Source: Byssochlamys sp. IMV 00236 | Lineage: Eukaryota; Ascomycota; Eurotiomycetes; Eurotiales; Thermoascaceae | Assembly: GCA_001931875.2 (NCBI GenBank) | Contig: MSJH02000815.1 | Span: 434,001-498,000, forward strand | Length of the DNA: 64,000 nt | Direction: 5' to 3' | Shown: positions 11,011 through 23,700 of the stretch, one piece after another | Position numbering within the stretch: position 1 is the first letter of the stretch | Layout: each line of letters opens with the position of its first letter | Position numbers and translations under genes: made by a program | The notes under the pieces: generated by a model | The model's input: the letters and a program-made list of their open reading frames with translations, nothing else | The model's database searches: none | What the model was told of the DNA's origin: nothing

Positions 11011-11908
11011 ATGAGACGACCTCCGAAGCTGCTGCTTTGGATGGCCTTTCGCAGCGTGACCAAACTGCCGTCTCTGCCATTCCTCATTCTCGCTATCGTC
11101 ACCCTCGTCAAGGCTCAAACGTGCGCCTTCACAGACGACAGCTGCATCGATCCCCTCGCTCAGACAGCTGTGCCGTTGTCTTTCAGCCCCCTGTTTCCGC
11201 AAAACATCACCTTTTATTATGGCTTCGATGCCGCTTATCTTTCCGCCTCGGAGGGTTTGTCACTGGACGGACAGAGTGAAGGACCGATAGTGAAGGGCAG
11301 CTTCTGGCTTGGATACGGTTCTCATATGTCTTCTACTGACGTTCACGCCAATCATACCTCCGAAGTCGCCGTGCGCGTGGGAAACCTGACTGGCTCCCCT
11401 AGCGGAGGAAATAATGGCTGCGATGGTGTCTGGGGATCTGAATGCTCGCAGGAGATCAAACACCTGCTGCAAGGGTCCATCTACGACCTCTCTGTAATGG
11501 GATCCTATTACACCAATCCCCTGCAGACAGTACTCAGGCAGCTATGGCAGACACCACTAGCAATTGTCTCATGCCCTTCAACTTTATTCACAGTCCAGAC
11601 AATTCCGGCTGAATGTACGTGTTGCTCCATGCTCGCCCTTCTCTTGTTTCAAGATGTGCTGACGGCAGATCATAGCATTCGCCCAAGAAAATGAAGTCGG
11701 TCAGTCGGTGCAGATTATGGACCCGGGGAACAGTGTCTCGCCGTGGCAGACATGGTTTGTTCACGGGGTTTCTGCTTCTGAGCAAGCGGAACAGGTTGCA
11801 GTCGGGATCCTTTCGAGAGGCCCGACCTATGCTTCCGAACCGTTGAAGAGTCCACATGATGTGCAGATTGAACTCGTCTGTGTCAGGGCCCCGCAAGAAG
11901 CACGTTGA
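11011..11908 (+). CDS. Secreted protein of unknown function
   Basis: Two exons (11011-11614, 11676-11908) join in phase to 278 residues. The start is the ATG of MRRPPKLLLWM, because it places a basic n-region before a hydrophobic core (LPSLPFLILAIVTLVKAQ), a classical signal peptide with probable cleavage after KAQ. The mature part has at least three N-glycosylation sequons (QNIT, ANHT, GNLT) and several cysteines (TCAF, DDSC, NGCDG, SECS, VSCPS, ELVCV), consistent with a disulphide-bonded extracellular or wall protein. There is no GPI-type tail and no second transmembrane helix. I do not recognise the family. An open frame continues upstream to 10750, but it would bury the signal peptide. 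The protein is flanked by long non-coding spacers on both sides. Confidence 0.75.
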
Positions 11909-14797
11909 ACCAGACATGCTTTGTCCTCAGGACACAAAGAAGCTTCGATGTCTGACATCCACCTTATGGGATTCCAAGGAGGCGATACAAGGGTATGAGG
12001 AAGACTTCTGTGGGGTGTTTCAACGATCTCCGGACGCTCCCTACTCTCCACCCAATAGCTATATTGAGCACGCCCTAGCCCACGCAAGCACCACACCGCC
12101 TGAGGCTCAGTTGTTCAAGCACACTTATTCTCACTCTCGGTGGTTGAAAGCCAGCTGGTGGTTAGGAATATTCGCAAACGCGCTATCGTCGAGGATGACG
12201 CATTAACCTTTTCTGAATTTGGACGCTAACTGCGGCCTCCCGCCTCTACACATAGCATCTTATGCTTACTCATGGATACCCAAGTCGTTTGAATGTTTAT
12301 AGAGTTGTTTGCTCGAATCAATATTCTTATATCTCCTATTTATATCCTCATCGTGCAGATCTTTTCGCCTTGTTCGTTAGCCTGTGAACAAACAGATGCC
12401 GAACTTTCTTATCTGATCGGATAACGGTTTTAAGCGTGATCTGTCTCGAGAGGCTCAAGATATCTTGCGGGGACTCGGGGACAGACTTAAATGACTGTCC
12501 TTCGATTAGATGAGGTCCGTGTCAGGCTTGTCGCTGCAGCAGGTCAAAACCAGAAGCGATTTACGGGTAACCGATGTGGATGTTTACCGTCCGCGCTACA
12601 TCTCTCCGCCCCAGCGCTTTGCAGGATACTTTTCCTGGATAGACATTCCAACTTGCGACTCGAGTCGACAGTTATGACATTTCGGCATGCGAGTTGTATA
12701 TACAGAACATGGGATAATGCATCATTCCTATTTTTATGCAGCTCAAAGGGCTCCTTCCATCCTCATCATAAACCACGGCACCGTGTCTTCGTTTCTAGCC
12801 CACGATCCTCACCATAAAGAACGCAGGACGGATTACAACGTTGTCCAGTGCATCTCTTCAAACCAAGTACATTGCCAGAATTCTCCAGGTCGGGTCCATT
12901 GGTAGATTAGCTGGCAGTTGCAGATGTCAGCTTCGACCTCCAGTTGTGGAAGGACGGGCACGTTGAATTGGGTTTGCGCTATAGATGCACCACTAGGATA
13001 GGAAAGTGGTTAAAAGGGAGGGGAGACGAATTGTTATCAACGACAAAATTAGACGAACCATATGCTAGCATATCAAGCTTTTTACATCCTTTAATCAATC
13101 CTCGACTCTTATCTACAGCGAACACGCATATACTATCAACTCTGCTGTTTGAAAACACACTTAACCAATATCTATATACATACATCACCAGGTCGCATCC
13201 ATGCCTTTCTTTCTAGTATCTACAGCACAAGCTCCAAAACCAAAATTAATCCATGGACCCTCAACTTAAGCCAACTCAACAGGCAAAAAAAAATTCCCAA
13301 CGGTAATTTCCCCCGACTGAAATCCACAACGTACTCTCGACATCGGCAGCGGCTCCATCCGGCCTATGGTATGGCATAGTTACCGACGTTGAAACGGCGT
13401 CATAGGGAATCAATCGTCGGAGCGGCCGGATCTACTCTAAGAAGACGACATCAGGTTACTGTCTAGGTACATACCTACACGTACAAAACCGGTTTGGTCT
13501 ATTCCTATCCCTGCATAGGTGAAAGGAGCCAGTGGAGAATAATAGAGACTAGAGTTGCGCTGGTTATTGATAAGATCAAGAGTGCAAGATTATGTATGCT
13601 CTTTCTTTTATATATAATGTCATCGTCTCTCTTTTTTATTCTTAGTTAATTCCTCTGTGTATAGTTATGTAAATGCGAATAACTATAACTACCTATATAT
13701 TCACCATAGAAGGATGAATACGAATAATACTAGATAGAGTATGTACGTAGGTATATTATTCCACTACCTCCCCAAGTTTATATCTCCACTATGGGGTATT
13801 TCCCAATAATAATCTAGGCTTGCCGTACCATATTATATACACCGCTGAGATGTATCATTCCCTCCCCATTTTTTTCCTTTTCGTATTAATTTAATTAATC
13901 CTAGTTTCGATTTTGTGTGGACTCCAAAAAATTCTGTTTTCGATCGAGAGGGAGAGAGAGAGCGCGCACGGGCAGAAGTCGATGATGTCATTTGGGAAAT
14001 CGGCTTTTCCGCAGGAAAGTTCCGCATTCCTATCATGATGTATAGTATGGTATACGATAGATAACTTAGGTATCACAGGTGGTTTTAGTTCAATTGATTA
14101 ATTGATTGATTACTAGCTATAGCTTTTCCATGCATGGGATATTTTAAATGAAATAGTACGATTTTCTCAACCCCGGATAGTTAACTATTCCAACTAAATA
14201 CATACATAATTAAACGTTAGGACGGAGAGGCGCATGGACAGGACTCAAGAGTATTGCATCCGTCCTATATGCTTCTGGTCTTAATTGTCTCGTTCCGTGT
14301 CAATCGTAACCGTGCGCCATATACCGTCCGTTATTATTATTGATGGAGAAGATGTGTCTCTCATGGATTATACCCCCTGCCATAAACCCCATACCATACC
14401 GAGTCCAGTAGAAGAAACTTCTAGGATCCCCTCTCAAAGCTTCCTGGAGACCAGGGACCCTAGTAGACAAACGCAACGCAAATACAACCGAGAAACCAAT
14501 TGGTAATACAACCTCCGCAGGATGAGAGGATGGAACAGTAGTCGTCATAGTGCAGGCGTAGGAGGGTACAAGGCAGGGGTGAACCCTCACCATTCATCCT
14601 CACACCAGTCATATTAGAAGAGTAATTAGGGATTATATCGTAGGGACACCAGGAGCATGTATCCAGACCGATCCAGGACGGAACATTATGTCACTGGTTA
14701 TAAATTCTCGTGCTGGAAATCAGTCAGATATCATTTCCATCAGAGTTCATTACCATCATTACTTACCTCTTTTATTCCCAGATCACGCCTCTCATAT
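11909..14797. other. AT-rich intergenic region
   Basis: This is a 2.9-kb spacer at the 3' ends of the secreted-protein gene and nce102. It is AT-rich between about 13600 and 14300, with runs such as TTAATTTAATTAATC and TTAATTGATTGATTAC. No coding or RNA gene could be supported. Open frames up to 116 codons occur here but have no recognisable content. Confidence 0.4.
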
Positions 14798-15468
14798 TTA
14801 GACCTGGGACATAGCCGGGCCTCTGCGGGGAGCGCGGCTGCGCAGGTTGGCACCAGTGCTACGGGAAGCGAGGATAGAGAGAACCAACGAGCCCATAAAG
14901 CAGGCCCAGGCGAACCAGAGGAAGGCAGTCGAGGCCTGGCCTTCACGGCAGCGCTTTTCCCGGTGGCGGGAGTTGTTGGTCACATCGTTGTGGAGGAGGT
15001 ACTTCTATTGTTTCACATTGACGGTTAGTAGAGATGACTTAGAAAAATAAAATCATGGCAGATGATATGCTGGAGATGAGGAAAGACGTACCTGGTTGCT
15101 GCAGCTGTGCGCTTCCAGTCTCGCGGCCAGAACGATTCCCGAAGTCAGGAAAAAGATGGCGTTCAGAGTGTCGAGAATGATCGGGATAATTGCGTGGAGA
15201 CCCCATTCAGGCTCCCAAGTCATCGGGAAGAGGAGGAAGAGCGACACCATTGAGAAGGCCGATGTGAACATAGCATAGTTCACCGAAGCGGGGTTTCCTC
15301 CATCGAAGGCTTGGGCGATCATGTTACCGACCAGAGCCATTACAATGAGGGTAAACACGAACTATAGGAATTGTAAGCGCCATTGATTTATCACAGCTAG
15401 TAGATCCCTTGGGAATTGCTTCCTACCTCTAGTGAACGAAGCACTAGACCAACAGTTCTCGCAACCAT
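14798..15468 (-). CDS. nce102: Nce102-family MARVEL membrane protein
   Basis: Three exons (15427-15468, 15092-15361, 14798-15004) join in phase to 172 residues, the normal length for Nce102/FhnA. In yeast this tetraspan protein sits in eisosomes (membrane compartment of Can1), senses sphingolipid and acts on Pil1 phosphorylation and plasma-membrane domain organisation. Four hydrophobic segments are visible: the short first exon MVARTVGLVLRSLE running into FVFTLIVMALVGNMI, then FTSAFSMVSLFLLFP, then IIPIILDTLNAIFFLTSGIV, and FLWFAWACFMGSLVLSIL. The last loop before helix four is hydrophilic (NDVTNNSRHREKRCREG). The tail is short and basic. The 14-codon first exon is needed to give the family N-terminus. 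Confidence 0.93.
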
Positions 15469-15831
15469 CTTGACTGTATTCTTGGAGGGCTCGTTTCAAT
15501 TGGACGGTGGTTCTCTTTGGTAAGTATAACCCTCTGGCAGTGATGCTTGCGCGCAACGGTGATCGGGAACAGTGGCGAGTCGATAAACCCCAGGCGATCC
15601 TTTCGTCTGTTCTTCTTGTCTTGACAAGCTGCACGAGTCGGATTTACCGTCCGCCAGGAGGGCTTCCTCGCAGATTTATGATGACTTCGGGGTTGGGCGG
15701 AGCGGGATATGACGAGATCTGTCAGATGTCTGCTACGTCATACCACCGACGACTTTGACACGCAGTTTTGGACGGTGGAGATGAGGGTTTCAATCAAAGT
15801 AAAATCTAGATCTTGTCTTGCAACGGATTTT

Positions 15832-15876
15832 GATGGATAGATGGATAGTTAGATAGATAGATGGATAGATAGATAG
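15832..15876. repeat. Degenerate GATA/GGAT tetranucleotide repeat
   Basis: Interleaved GATGGATA and GATA units lie about 370 bp upstream of the nce102 start. Confidence 0.8.
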
Positions 15877-16344
15877 CTTTTCTATTCGAGAGAGAAGCCA
15901 TATCGAGGGTGGTTGATTGTATTCTATTCTACTGCCTAATCGCTGTCTCCCTGCAACGCCAATAATACCTCTTTGCTCTCTCTCTCTCTCCCTCTTCTTC
16001 CCCTCCAATGGAGAACTCGTTAGGGCATGTCACGCGGGCTGAGCCCTAAACCCCCGGTGCTGAGCCCTCAGCCCTAAGCCTCGAGACTGTCCTATCAGAC
16101 GGCGATTCCATTCCGCTACCATCCGACTACGAAACGCAGTTGGCAGTTTGGCCAGTCAAAGCAAGCGCAAGTGTTGACGTAGCTGTTGCACGATCCTTGC
16201 GCTGCGCCGGGTTGGTGGAATTTCGTGGACCAGTCATCATAAACTTGGTTCTACTAGAAGGAGCTGATAACGGACCGTGGAGTAAGTACCATACCATGGA
16301 GTACTCTAGAAGTACGTAGTGGAGAACAGCGCGTAGTTATCAGC

Positions 16345-16373
16345 CAGGATCAGGATCAGGATCAGTATCAGTT
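16345..16373. repeat. CAGGAT hexanucleotide repeat
   Basis: About 4.5 copies of CAGGAT are present; the last full copy has a T for G. Confidence 0.8.
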
Positions 16374-17315
16374 ACTCTACAAGAGCGCCAACCAGCTTCT
16401 TCATCTCAGGGAAATTCCCCCTCGAGACTTATAATAATAACCCTTCTCTCTCTGTTTCTACAGCCACAAGCCATTCTGCAAAGATCCCTTTTCCCGCATC
16501 CGATAGTATCATAGTCCCGTCAACGCTGGTAGTCCAGTGGGTCAAGCAGCCCGGGTCCGCACATCCGGGTCCGTCGCGCGATGGGGATCACGCCTACCTT
16601 AATTGCAAACCTTATCTGGGCTGCACGAGTCACCACAGGTCCGATGCGATGCGACTCTCGCTGGGTCAGAAGGCTAGACTGCCATCTTTTAGCATGTCTG
16701 TTCTCTTTTTCCCGCGTTCTCCTAGTTTACTAGGTAGTTACTTAGTCCGGCGCTTAGGGTAGGTTTACATCATCCGAGGTTCATGGCTGCTACATTCTCC
16801 GAGAGAGAGAGAGAGGTAATTATCGTGCTGTCGGAAGAGGAGGGTTGCGATACTTGACTGCATTCCAACGTACAGAGGATATTTGCCATTCCATGACAGC
16901 AATTGACTCTCGTTCTTTCCGGGTCCTTATTGTCGATCAACAGCTGGACCTTCAGGATGCACGTCAGACCGTACGCTGAAGATATATATATATATATTGG
17001 ACTTCTAGCTGGGAAGATGTATTGTGCGTGTCAATTGTAGTGCAGTTAAAGGTGCATAGGTCCAAAGCTGGATTCTGAAAGACTGCTGGTTAACGAGTTG
17101 CCCCGCTTATTTCCAATTGCACTCTAAATCCTAGATACCGTGGCCAGAGGTACGACCAGTACGCTGTGCGAATAGTAGTAGAAATAGGAAACACATCAGT
17201 GCTTCCTGTCGAACAGAGAAGAAAGGGTAATTGTTCCTGATGATTAAAAGGTTTTTCTAAGACGAATATCTCCGTTGTTTAAGAATTCATTGGTCGCCGT
17301 CACATATTATCCCGC

Positions 17316-19645
17316 TCAGCTCTCCTGGCCTAGCTTGCCTAGCGCTTCGTTCAAGAAGTCATTGGCGTTCATCAACTCCGTACTTCCATACACCACCCTC
17401 CGGCGCCCGTGCAGACCGGAAGATCCAGCTCCAGGGCCTCCCGCACCTCCCGCACCGCCAGCCTGACCGCTCGTCCGCTGCACCCAATCTTGCAAGTTAC
17501 CGTACTCGTCCATGCTACCACCGCCAACCGTGAAGACAATGGCCTCGTTGAAGCCTTGTCGCCGTTGACCAAACGTCGCGCTCGTTCCGGGTCCAACGCC
17601 TCCCTGCGGTCCGCCGCCGGGAGAGCGGGACGCGGTGGGTGGCATAGCACCGCGCGCGTTAGAACTCCGTGGATCGAAGTAAAGGTAATCCTCTGTCTTC
17701 GCAATGGCAGAGCTCGAGGCCGAGGCAGGATCCATTATAGACTCGGTGATCTTGGTGAGCGTAAGATCCTTGTTTGCAGGTAGGAAGTTCTTCACCCCCG
17801 AAATAAGGGAGTCGAAGTTGGCCCCCAGGGCACCAGAAGTGATCCGGTCCGTCAGACGGTTGGATAGTGAGGAGAACCCGCGGAAAAGGTCCGACGATTG
17901 CTGCTGGGGTGCACCAGTCGCAGCGCTCGTCATCATCGTCATACGGGTGATTTCGCGAACACGTCTCACGTACTTGATGGAGCTAGTATCGCGGACACCA
18001 GCCCGCGTAAGTGCTTCCTCGAACTGGGTCATCTCATTTCGAGAGAGATCACTCTCAGTACTGAGGAACCAGATAATGAAGAGGCGGAGTTTATCTGTGG
18101 GATCACTACCCTTGTTCGGATCGTTGATGAGTTCCAAAATCTGTGCTTTGGTCTGCTTCCCGATATTCTCTTCGAGCTGGAAGAAGTTGTCAAGCTGGCG
18201 GTCCTTGATACCTTTCAGCAGAGCGGTAGCGATGTTCATATGCATATCCAATGTCGCCTTGCGTTGGCGCAGCTCTGGAAGAAGCGTGATAGCGGCCTTC
18301 AATTGCTGCGCGGAGGCACTGGTATCATTCTGAAGATCTTCAATGGATGAAGCGCCAGTTTTTCTCGTGATCTCGTTGGCGTCCTCCTTGTACCGAGTCA
18401 GCTCTGTGTCGATATTTTCCGCTACCTGCGGGAATGGGACGCCAGCATTGTTTTTCCAGAAAAAGTCAGTTGAGTTCAAGTCATAGGACCGTTTAGTGGT
18501 TCCTTTCGCTGGGTTGGACTCGTCCACGGGTGTCTCCACTGTAATGCGGTTTAGCCGCATTTCGAGGACGTCCTGAACAAGAGACTGGTATGTCCATGAG
18601 TGTGAAAGCATAGGGACAAGGTCAACACTGCGGTCGACGATTATCAGGACAGGCCTGGAGGAAGGGACCCCAGCAGCACTCTTCTTGCTACCAGAGAACA
18701 GGTTGTCCTTGGAATTAAGAATATGATCGCGTAGTTTTCGGTCAAGCTTGGTTGCAATCAACTCAGCTGGACCGCCCTTGGGACACCGTATAATTGGAAT
18801 GCTCCCTATGATTTCAATGAGTAACATGGCCCGTCGAACCAAGAAAAAGGGCCTCACATACCCATGGTAACGCTGACGCTGAATAGCCCGCTCACTATCT
18901 TGTCCACCGTGGCATCCAGATCCTCATCGGTTGTTTCTGAACTGTTGATCTTCCAGTAGACATCCCTTCCCATTCCCAGACTGAAGAGGTCGGGTTCTGC
19001 CACAACAAAGTTCAAATATTGATCGTATACTTGTGCGACATATTCTGCCGTCCCCGTCGATGCAATCTGCGACGCGAAATCTTCAAGGAGCGGCCGGGGA
19101 ATGGAAGACAAGAAATTTACGTAGGCCGGAGAGTAAAGGCCCCGGGAGAGGTCTGAAGTAATAAGTTGGATATTGACGGGGGTCGGTTCGACTAGGTAGA
19201 CCACAGGAACATCTGGAATTGGGTATCGAGGAGAGTTGATGTTCCTAGCAGCGGACGGTCAGTTGCGATGCTACAATAGATACAGGATGAACAAGGAACC
19301 GCATCTTGGGAGCACACATACAAATGAATCGTTACACCCCATGCGCGCAAGTCATTAACCCGCAAAACACTACTAATCACATCTCGGCCCATGTTGTCGA
19401 ATACCAGGACCTTCCATATGGGGTCGCCATCTTCATTCAAGATAGGAGTTGACTGTGAAATAAGTCCATTGGTGGACGATTCGTGCGACGTATCCGCGCC
19501 ATGATGGGTGTCATGATTCAAGTTAAGTATCTTTTCGATCGATGCTATCGAATGTTGTCAATCTCAGTGAGTTTGGCTGGATTCCTAGAGTGGTGCACAA
19601 CCTACCGACCTGACGGTCCCGAAGCGACGCTGGATGCGATGCCAT
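17316..19645 (-). CDS. sly1: Sec1/Munc18-family protein Sly1
   Basis: Four exons (19606-19645, 19322-19544, 18862-19244, 17316-18805) join in phase to 711 residues. Sly1 binds the syntaxin Sed5/Ufe1 and promotes SNARE assembly for ER-Golgi transport. The N-terminus reads MASHPASLRDRQVASIEKIL, a typical Sly1 start, followed by WKVLVFDNMGRDVISSVLRV. The Sec1 core continues with SPRYPIPDVPVVYLVEPT and SRGLYSPAYVNFLSSIPRP. Domain 2 has PVLIIVDRSVDLVPMLSHSW and YQSLVQDVLEM, and there is a conserved RKTGASSIEDLQ-like insert. Near the C-terminus are EAIVFTVGGGSMDEYGNLQD and VVYGSTELMNANDFL, separated by a Gly/Ala-rich loop that is longer than in yeast. The ATG was fixed by the Kozak-like context and the phase-1 donor GTAGGT. 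Confidence 0.95.
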
Positions 19646-20795
19646 GGTGGGTGGCAGCTCCAACACTAAACGTTCACGAAGAATGAGCACTCAAGAGAGG
19701 CTTCATGACACAAGGAAATCGCACAACACACCCCAGTCACCATAAAAACCAGTGCAAGGAACGTCTTGTCTATCAACGCTTCACCAGGTGGCCGCATCGC
19801 CCTCACCATCCACCTGGCATCCCGAGGAGCTGTCCCCGGCCGTGCTGACATAATCTAGGCAAAACATGCAAACTGCATAGTTACATGTTCTCGCTAGTCC
19901 CAAACAGGCATAGTGACACAACACCTCAAACTGCCCAACCTCACCCAGTCTCTCCCTCTCCTCCGTCCTGTTCCAACAACCACACTGCGACCATCCGATC
20001 CTTTCGTAAAGCGAATGTCTATCCTACTGGATAGCTTTTGAGAATGGCCCTTGGTATGAGGGTTACTTATTTTCTCGTTTAAGGCAAGTTTAGGACGGGA
20101 ATCACAACTGAGCAGGTTGGACGTGCAAAAGTCGTCCGCAGTCACTTGTGTCAGGGAGAGTGAAAAAAGAAAAGGCAGAGTGACCCAGACGTGAGAGGCC
20201 AAAAACAGTGGGAGGAACTCAGAGGCACTGGATTTCTACATCTACTGTACTTGCCGGTGTATTTGAGATTTTGAATCCTTTGGAAGATCACCGTCTTTTA
20301 AAAGGGCGAGGCAAGCACGCCGTGGAGCGCTTCAAGACCTGGACGCGACCCGCCTGAAGGGATCAGTGAAAGGGGAGGACCTTAAGGACGCCTGAGGCAT
20401 CTACGCCGATCTAACGCAACGTGATTCGGTGGGCCTTGTCCCGCGCTTTCTGCCACCGTTCTAAGGCACCTATCTTACCACAGTCGGGACCTCGACTCGC
20501 CGCTTTTTGCGCCACTGTCTGTACCAGCATTTTCTTTTCCCAAGACAACGCATTTTTTCTTTTTTATCTGGCCGTCGTCTACATTCGGCCATTTGCGACT
20601 ATTCTGTGCCGTCGTTGCCCAGACTCGCATTATTTGCATGTTGGCTCGCCCGGTCAGAATAATCTAATAAGCTCCACTGGCGTCCCATTTGACTCCGATC
20701 TAAAAGCGGCGAGCGGTGTGCCTTCCGAGAGCACGTGTCAGTCACGTGACCACATTCACTTGGCATCCGCATATACTCTTATCACTGCGCCCAGC
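19646..20795. other. Divergent promoter region sly1 / PNUTS-like gene
   Basis: This spacer is 1.15 kb long. A TCACGTGA octamer lies at 20742-20749, 47 bp before the PNUTS-like ATG. The plus-strand frame is open from 20421 into the gene, but that part has no low-complexity Q/P composition like the protein, so it is taken as leader. Confidence 0.45.
20742..20749. promoter_or_regulatory. TCACGTGA octamer (bHLH E-box type)
   Basis: This is the same palindrome as before taf8, placed 47 bp upstream of the PNUTS-like ATG. Confidence 0.45.
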
Positions 20796-23700
20796 ATGGA
20801 GCAGTCATCGGCGCAGAATAATGTGCCTCATATGCATCCTCCATCAGTAACCTCTGGTTCTGTACATCCAGAATATTGGAGCTTGTATTCAGCTGGACCG
20901 GACCAGCAACAGCCATTGGGCAGCGGTTGGAACCATACAGTGTTCCAACAAGCTCCTCAACAACAGCAACAACAACAGAATCATGTGCAACAGATACAAG
21001 AGCCTAACCAAGGTATCTACTCCCAGAACCCGCCATCCTGGCATCAGAGTCCATCCCTGCAACATCATGCAGTTTCTCAGCAGCATTCGATCTCCCCGGG
21101 GCCACAAGGATATAACATTCCGCCCCAATACCAAATGCAACCTTACCGCCAAGAGCACGTTGCATATGAGCCTCGTTCTCTGACGCCATCCAATCCCCCG
21201 GCATATGAATCTCCATATAGCTTTGAGCCAAGTTTCTTTCAGCCACACCAGGTTCAGCTGCCGGAGACGTACTCGCAACCGACATCACAAAGCGTACAAC
21301 GCCAGAACACTCAACCATCAAATGTGCCTTCCAACTCTTTCCGGCAGCCTATTACACAGTATCAGATGCATGCTGATTTTCCCGAGAATATTGCGGTATG
21401 TCAACGAATACAGGAATATTCTTATAGGTCTTCGATACTAATGTGGACCAGCATTCTCATGTTAACTTCCCTTCTACTTCTTATCATGAACAGACGCCTA
21501 ATCTCGCTTATCAAACGAGCACTATCAACCCGCAGTTCCTTACCACGTCACAGCAGGCATCTAATCAGGCTCATGCCGCTTCTCATCAAAATGAGTTCTT
21601 CCAATTCACCCCCGCTGACTTCGAGCGTCCTGATAACACCAAGTAAGTCTCCCCAGAGCCTATCTCAATACCAGTCAGGAATGCTCATGTTAGGTGTAAG
21701 AAACTACGAGTTTTATCATCATCAAGACTTTCAGCCAAATGCCCTTAATCAGACAGTTCAACAACATCATGAGCCTACCCAGCAAAGCCAGCTTGACCTG
21801 TCTACTCAGCCTACTATTCCTCAGCTTCTCCAGTTCCGGAACATTACGTCACAGGGTGACAATCAAATACCCGTGATCAAACAAGGTAAGCTCAGATTCT
21901 GCTTCCATGTAAGCCCTTTAATGTTAACGCGCGTAGACCCCGGTGTAGTGCCGCCGGTGAAGCCTGCGAAAGCAGCCGCACCGAAGAAAAAGAAGTCCAG
22001 TCCGACAAAGTCGTCGCAGACAAAGGTCAAGAAGGCTACTAGCAAGGCATCTACTAAGAAACAGGGCTCCAAATCTGCCTCTTCCAGTTCTGAGAGCGAC
22101 AGTTATGACGATTCTGATCTTGACATCGAGATACCCGAGGAGCCGTCTCCTATTCCGGCTACTCGTCCGCAGGATCCGGTGGCTGCAGCCGAGTATGATA
22201 CACTCAAGGCCGTCTGGTCGCCACGTAATAGGCGACCAGCTGTTGACACAATAAAAACCGCCCTTGTTGCGTTCAAGGATGTCGTCAAATCTGTAAGGGA
22301 TGCATGGAAAGAACAGAGCCAGGCCATGAAGGTAGCGGAGAACCAATCCGACAATAACAAGGCAGCCGAGATCAAGAAGAATGTCACTCTTCAGCGCCGG
22401 TTAATGGAGGTTGTTGTCAATACGGCCTTGGAGAAAGGCCATCCGATCATTGTCGAGAAGTATGTCCATGCTGATTCATTTCTTAAACACTTGGCAGAGC
22501 GTCATTGTTTTCATGGGTGTAGATGTCTGCAGCAGAATGAGAGCTACTACCATGTAAACCTGTTAGCGCGGACTCTCGGCCTGCTTTTGAGAAAAGGTAT
22601 AGATAAAGGCTGCTGTCTCCATATCCACGGGCTACCGTATGCTTCAAACGAACATGGTATCATCCCAAAAAGCTACGCCGGTATAAAGATCCCGTTAAGA
22701 TGCAGACTGGAAACACCGGTCGAGAAATCACGCGCTATATGGTCATGGAGTACTCTCAGATGCGACAACATGAAAAGACCCAAAGATATTTGTTTCTGCC
22801 TCCAATTTATCCTTTCCATCTCTTGCCATCATTCTCTTCATGAAGAAACAGTTACTGACCAGATGTCCAGACTAGGTGAACATCCTATGGCTGTTGCGGC
22901 AATGTATTCTTTTCTCTTGGACCGACACCAGGCTTCTGATTACGAGGGCAATTTAACGGTTAGCCTTCTGAAGGTAAGATCTTCCCATTAATAATTTCTT
23001 TCAGTGCAAGACTAATATGTTGAAAATGATCAGCTTCTGGCTCGCTTTGTGACTATGGATGAAGATGTGCTGCAAAAAACCAATGTTGCAAAGCTTCTGC
23101 CCAGGTTCATGAAAAAGGGCGGGCAAACAGTCAAGGACTTGGCACAAAAGATCATAGATAATGCGGCTGCCTCCACCAAGAGAAAACAGGAAGCGGCAAA
23201 GGCACCGACTAAAGAGCAGCCTCCAGTGAAGACAGCATCTGACACTACTAATGGTACTTCTCAGACTGAACACGGGGTTAAACGTCCTCGTGAGGGTGAA
23301 AGTAATGGTCTACCAGCCACTAAGCGTGCAGTGACTCCCTCAAATGTCAAGACTGCCACCAATACTGTCACCGGTGCCAGCGCTAGTAGCAATGCCACTG
23401 TCCCCAGTAAACGTCCAGCAGAGGGGAACGCCGATGCAAAAGCAACATCGGCGCCCAGTAACGGAACTGCACTTCGGCCCAAAGCTAATATTGTTGCTCC
23501 AAAACCTACTAGTCTTTTCGGAAGCCTAGCTTCTGCTTCCAAGAGACCGGGCACTTCCAATGCGGCACGCGCTGCTGCTGCTGCGAAGGAAAAAGCGAGG
23601 TATGTTGTGAAAACTCGTGTTGTTCATACGTCGTGTACTGACAATCACAGCGCTGCTGCTGAGAAGAAGGACACTCCGCCTCCACCCCCTCCGAAACCAA

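Larger units (their letters stand above)
15469..17315. other. nce102 promoter and sly1 3' flank
   Basis: This 1.85-kb spacer has no supported gene. It carries several simple repeats (GATA/GATG-type at 15832-15876, CAGGAT units at 16345-16373, a short AT repeat near 16981-17000) and a GCTGAGCCCT motif repeated at 16038 and 16059. Confidence 0.4.

Noticed and set aside
16500..16560. Possible tRNA-like stretch (GGTAGTCCAGTGGGTCAAG)
   Set aside because: The first bases resemble a D-arm, but no matching T-arm or acceptor stem could be found downstream.
20421..20795. In-frame upstream extension of the PNUTS-like gene
   Set aside because: The stretch has no protein-like composition resembling the rest and contains the promoter octamer; MEQSS at 20796 is the better start.
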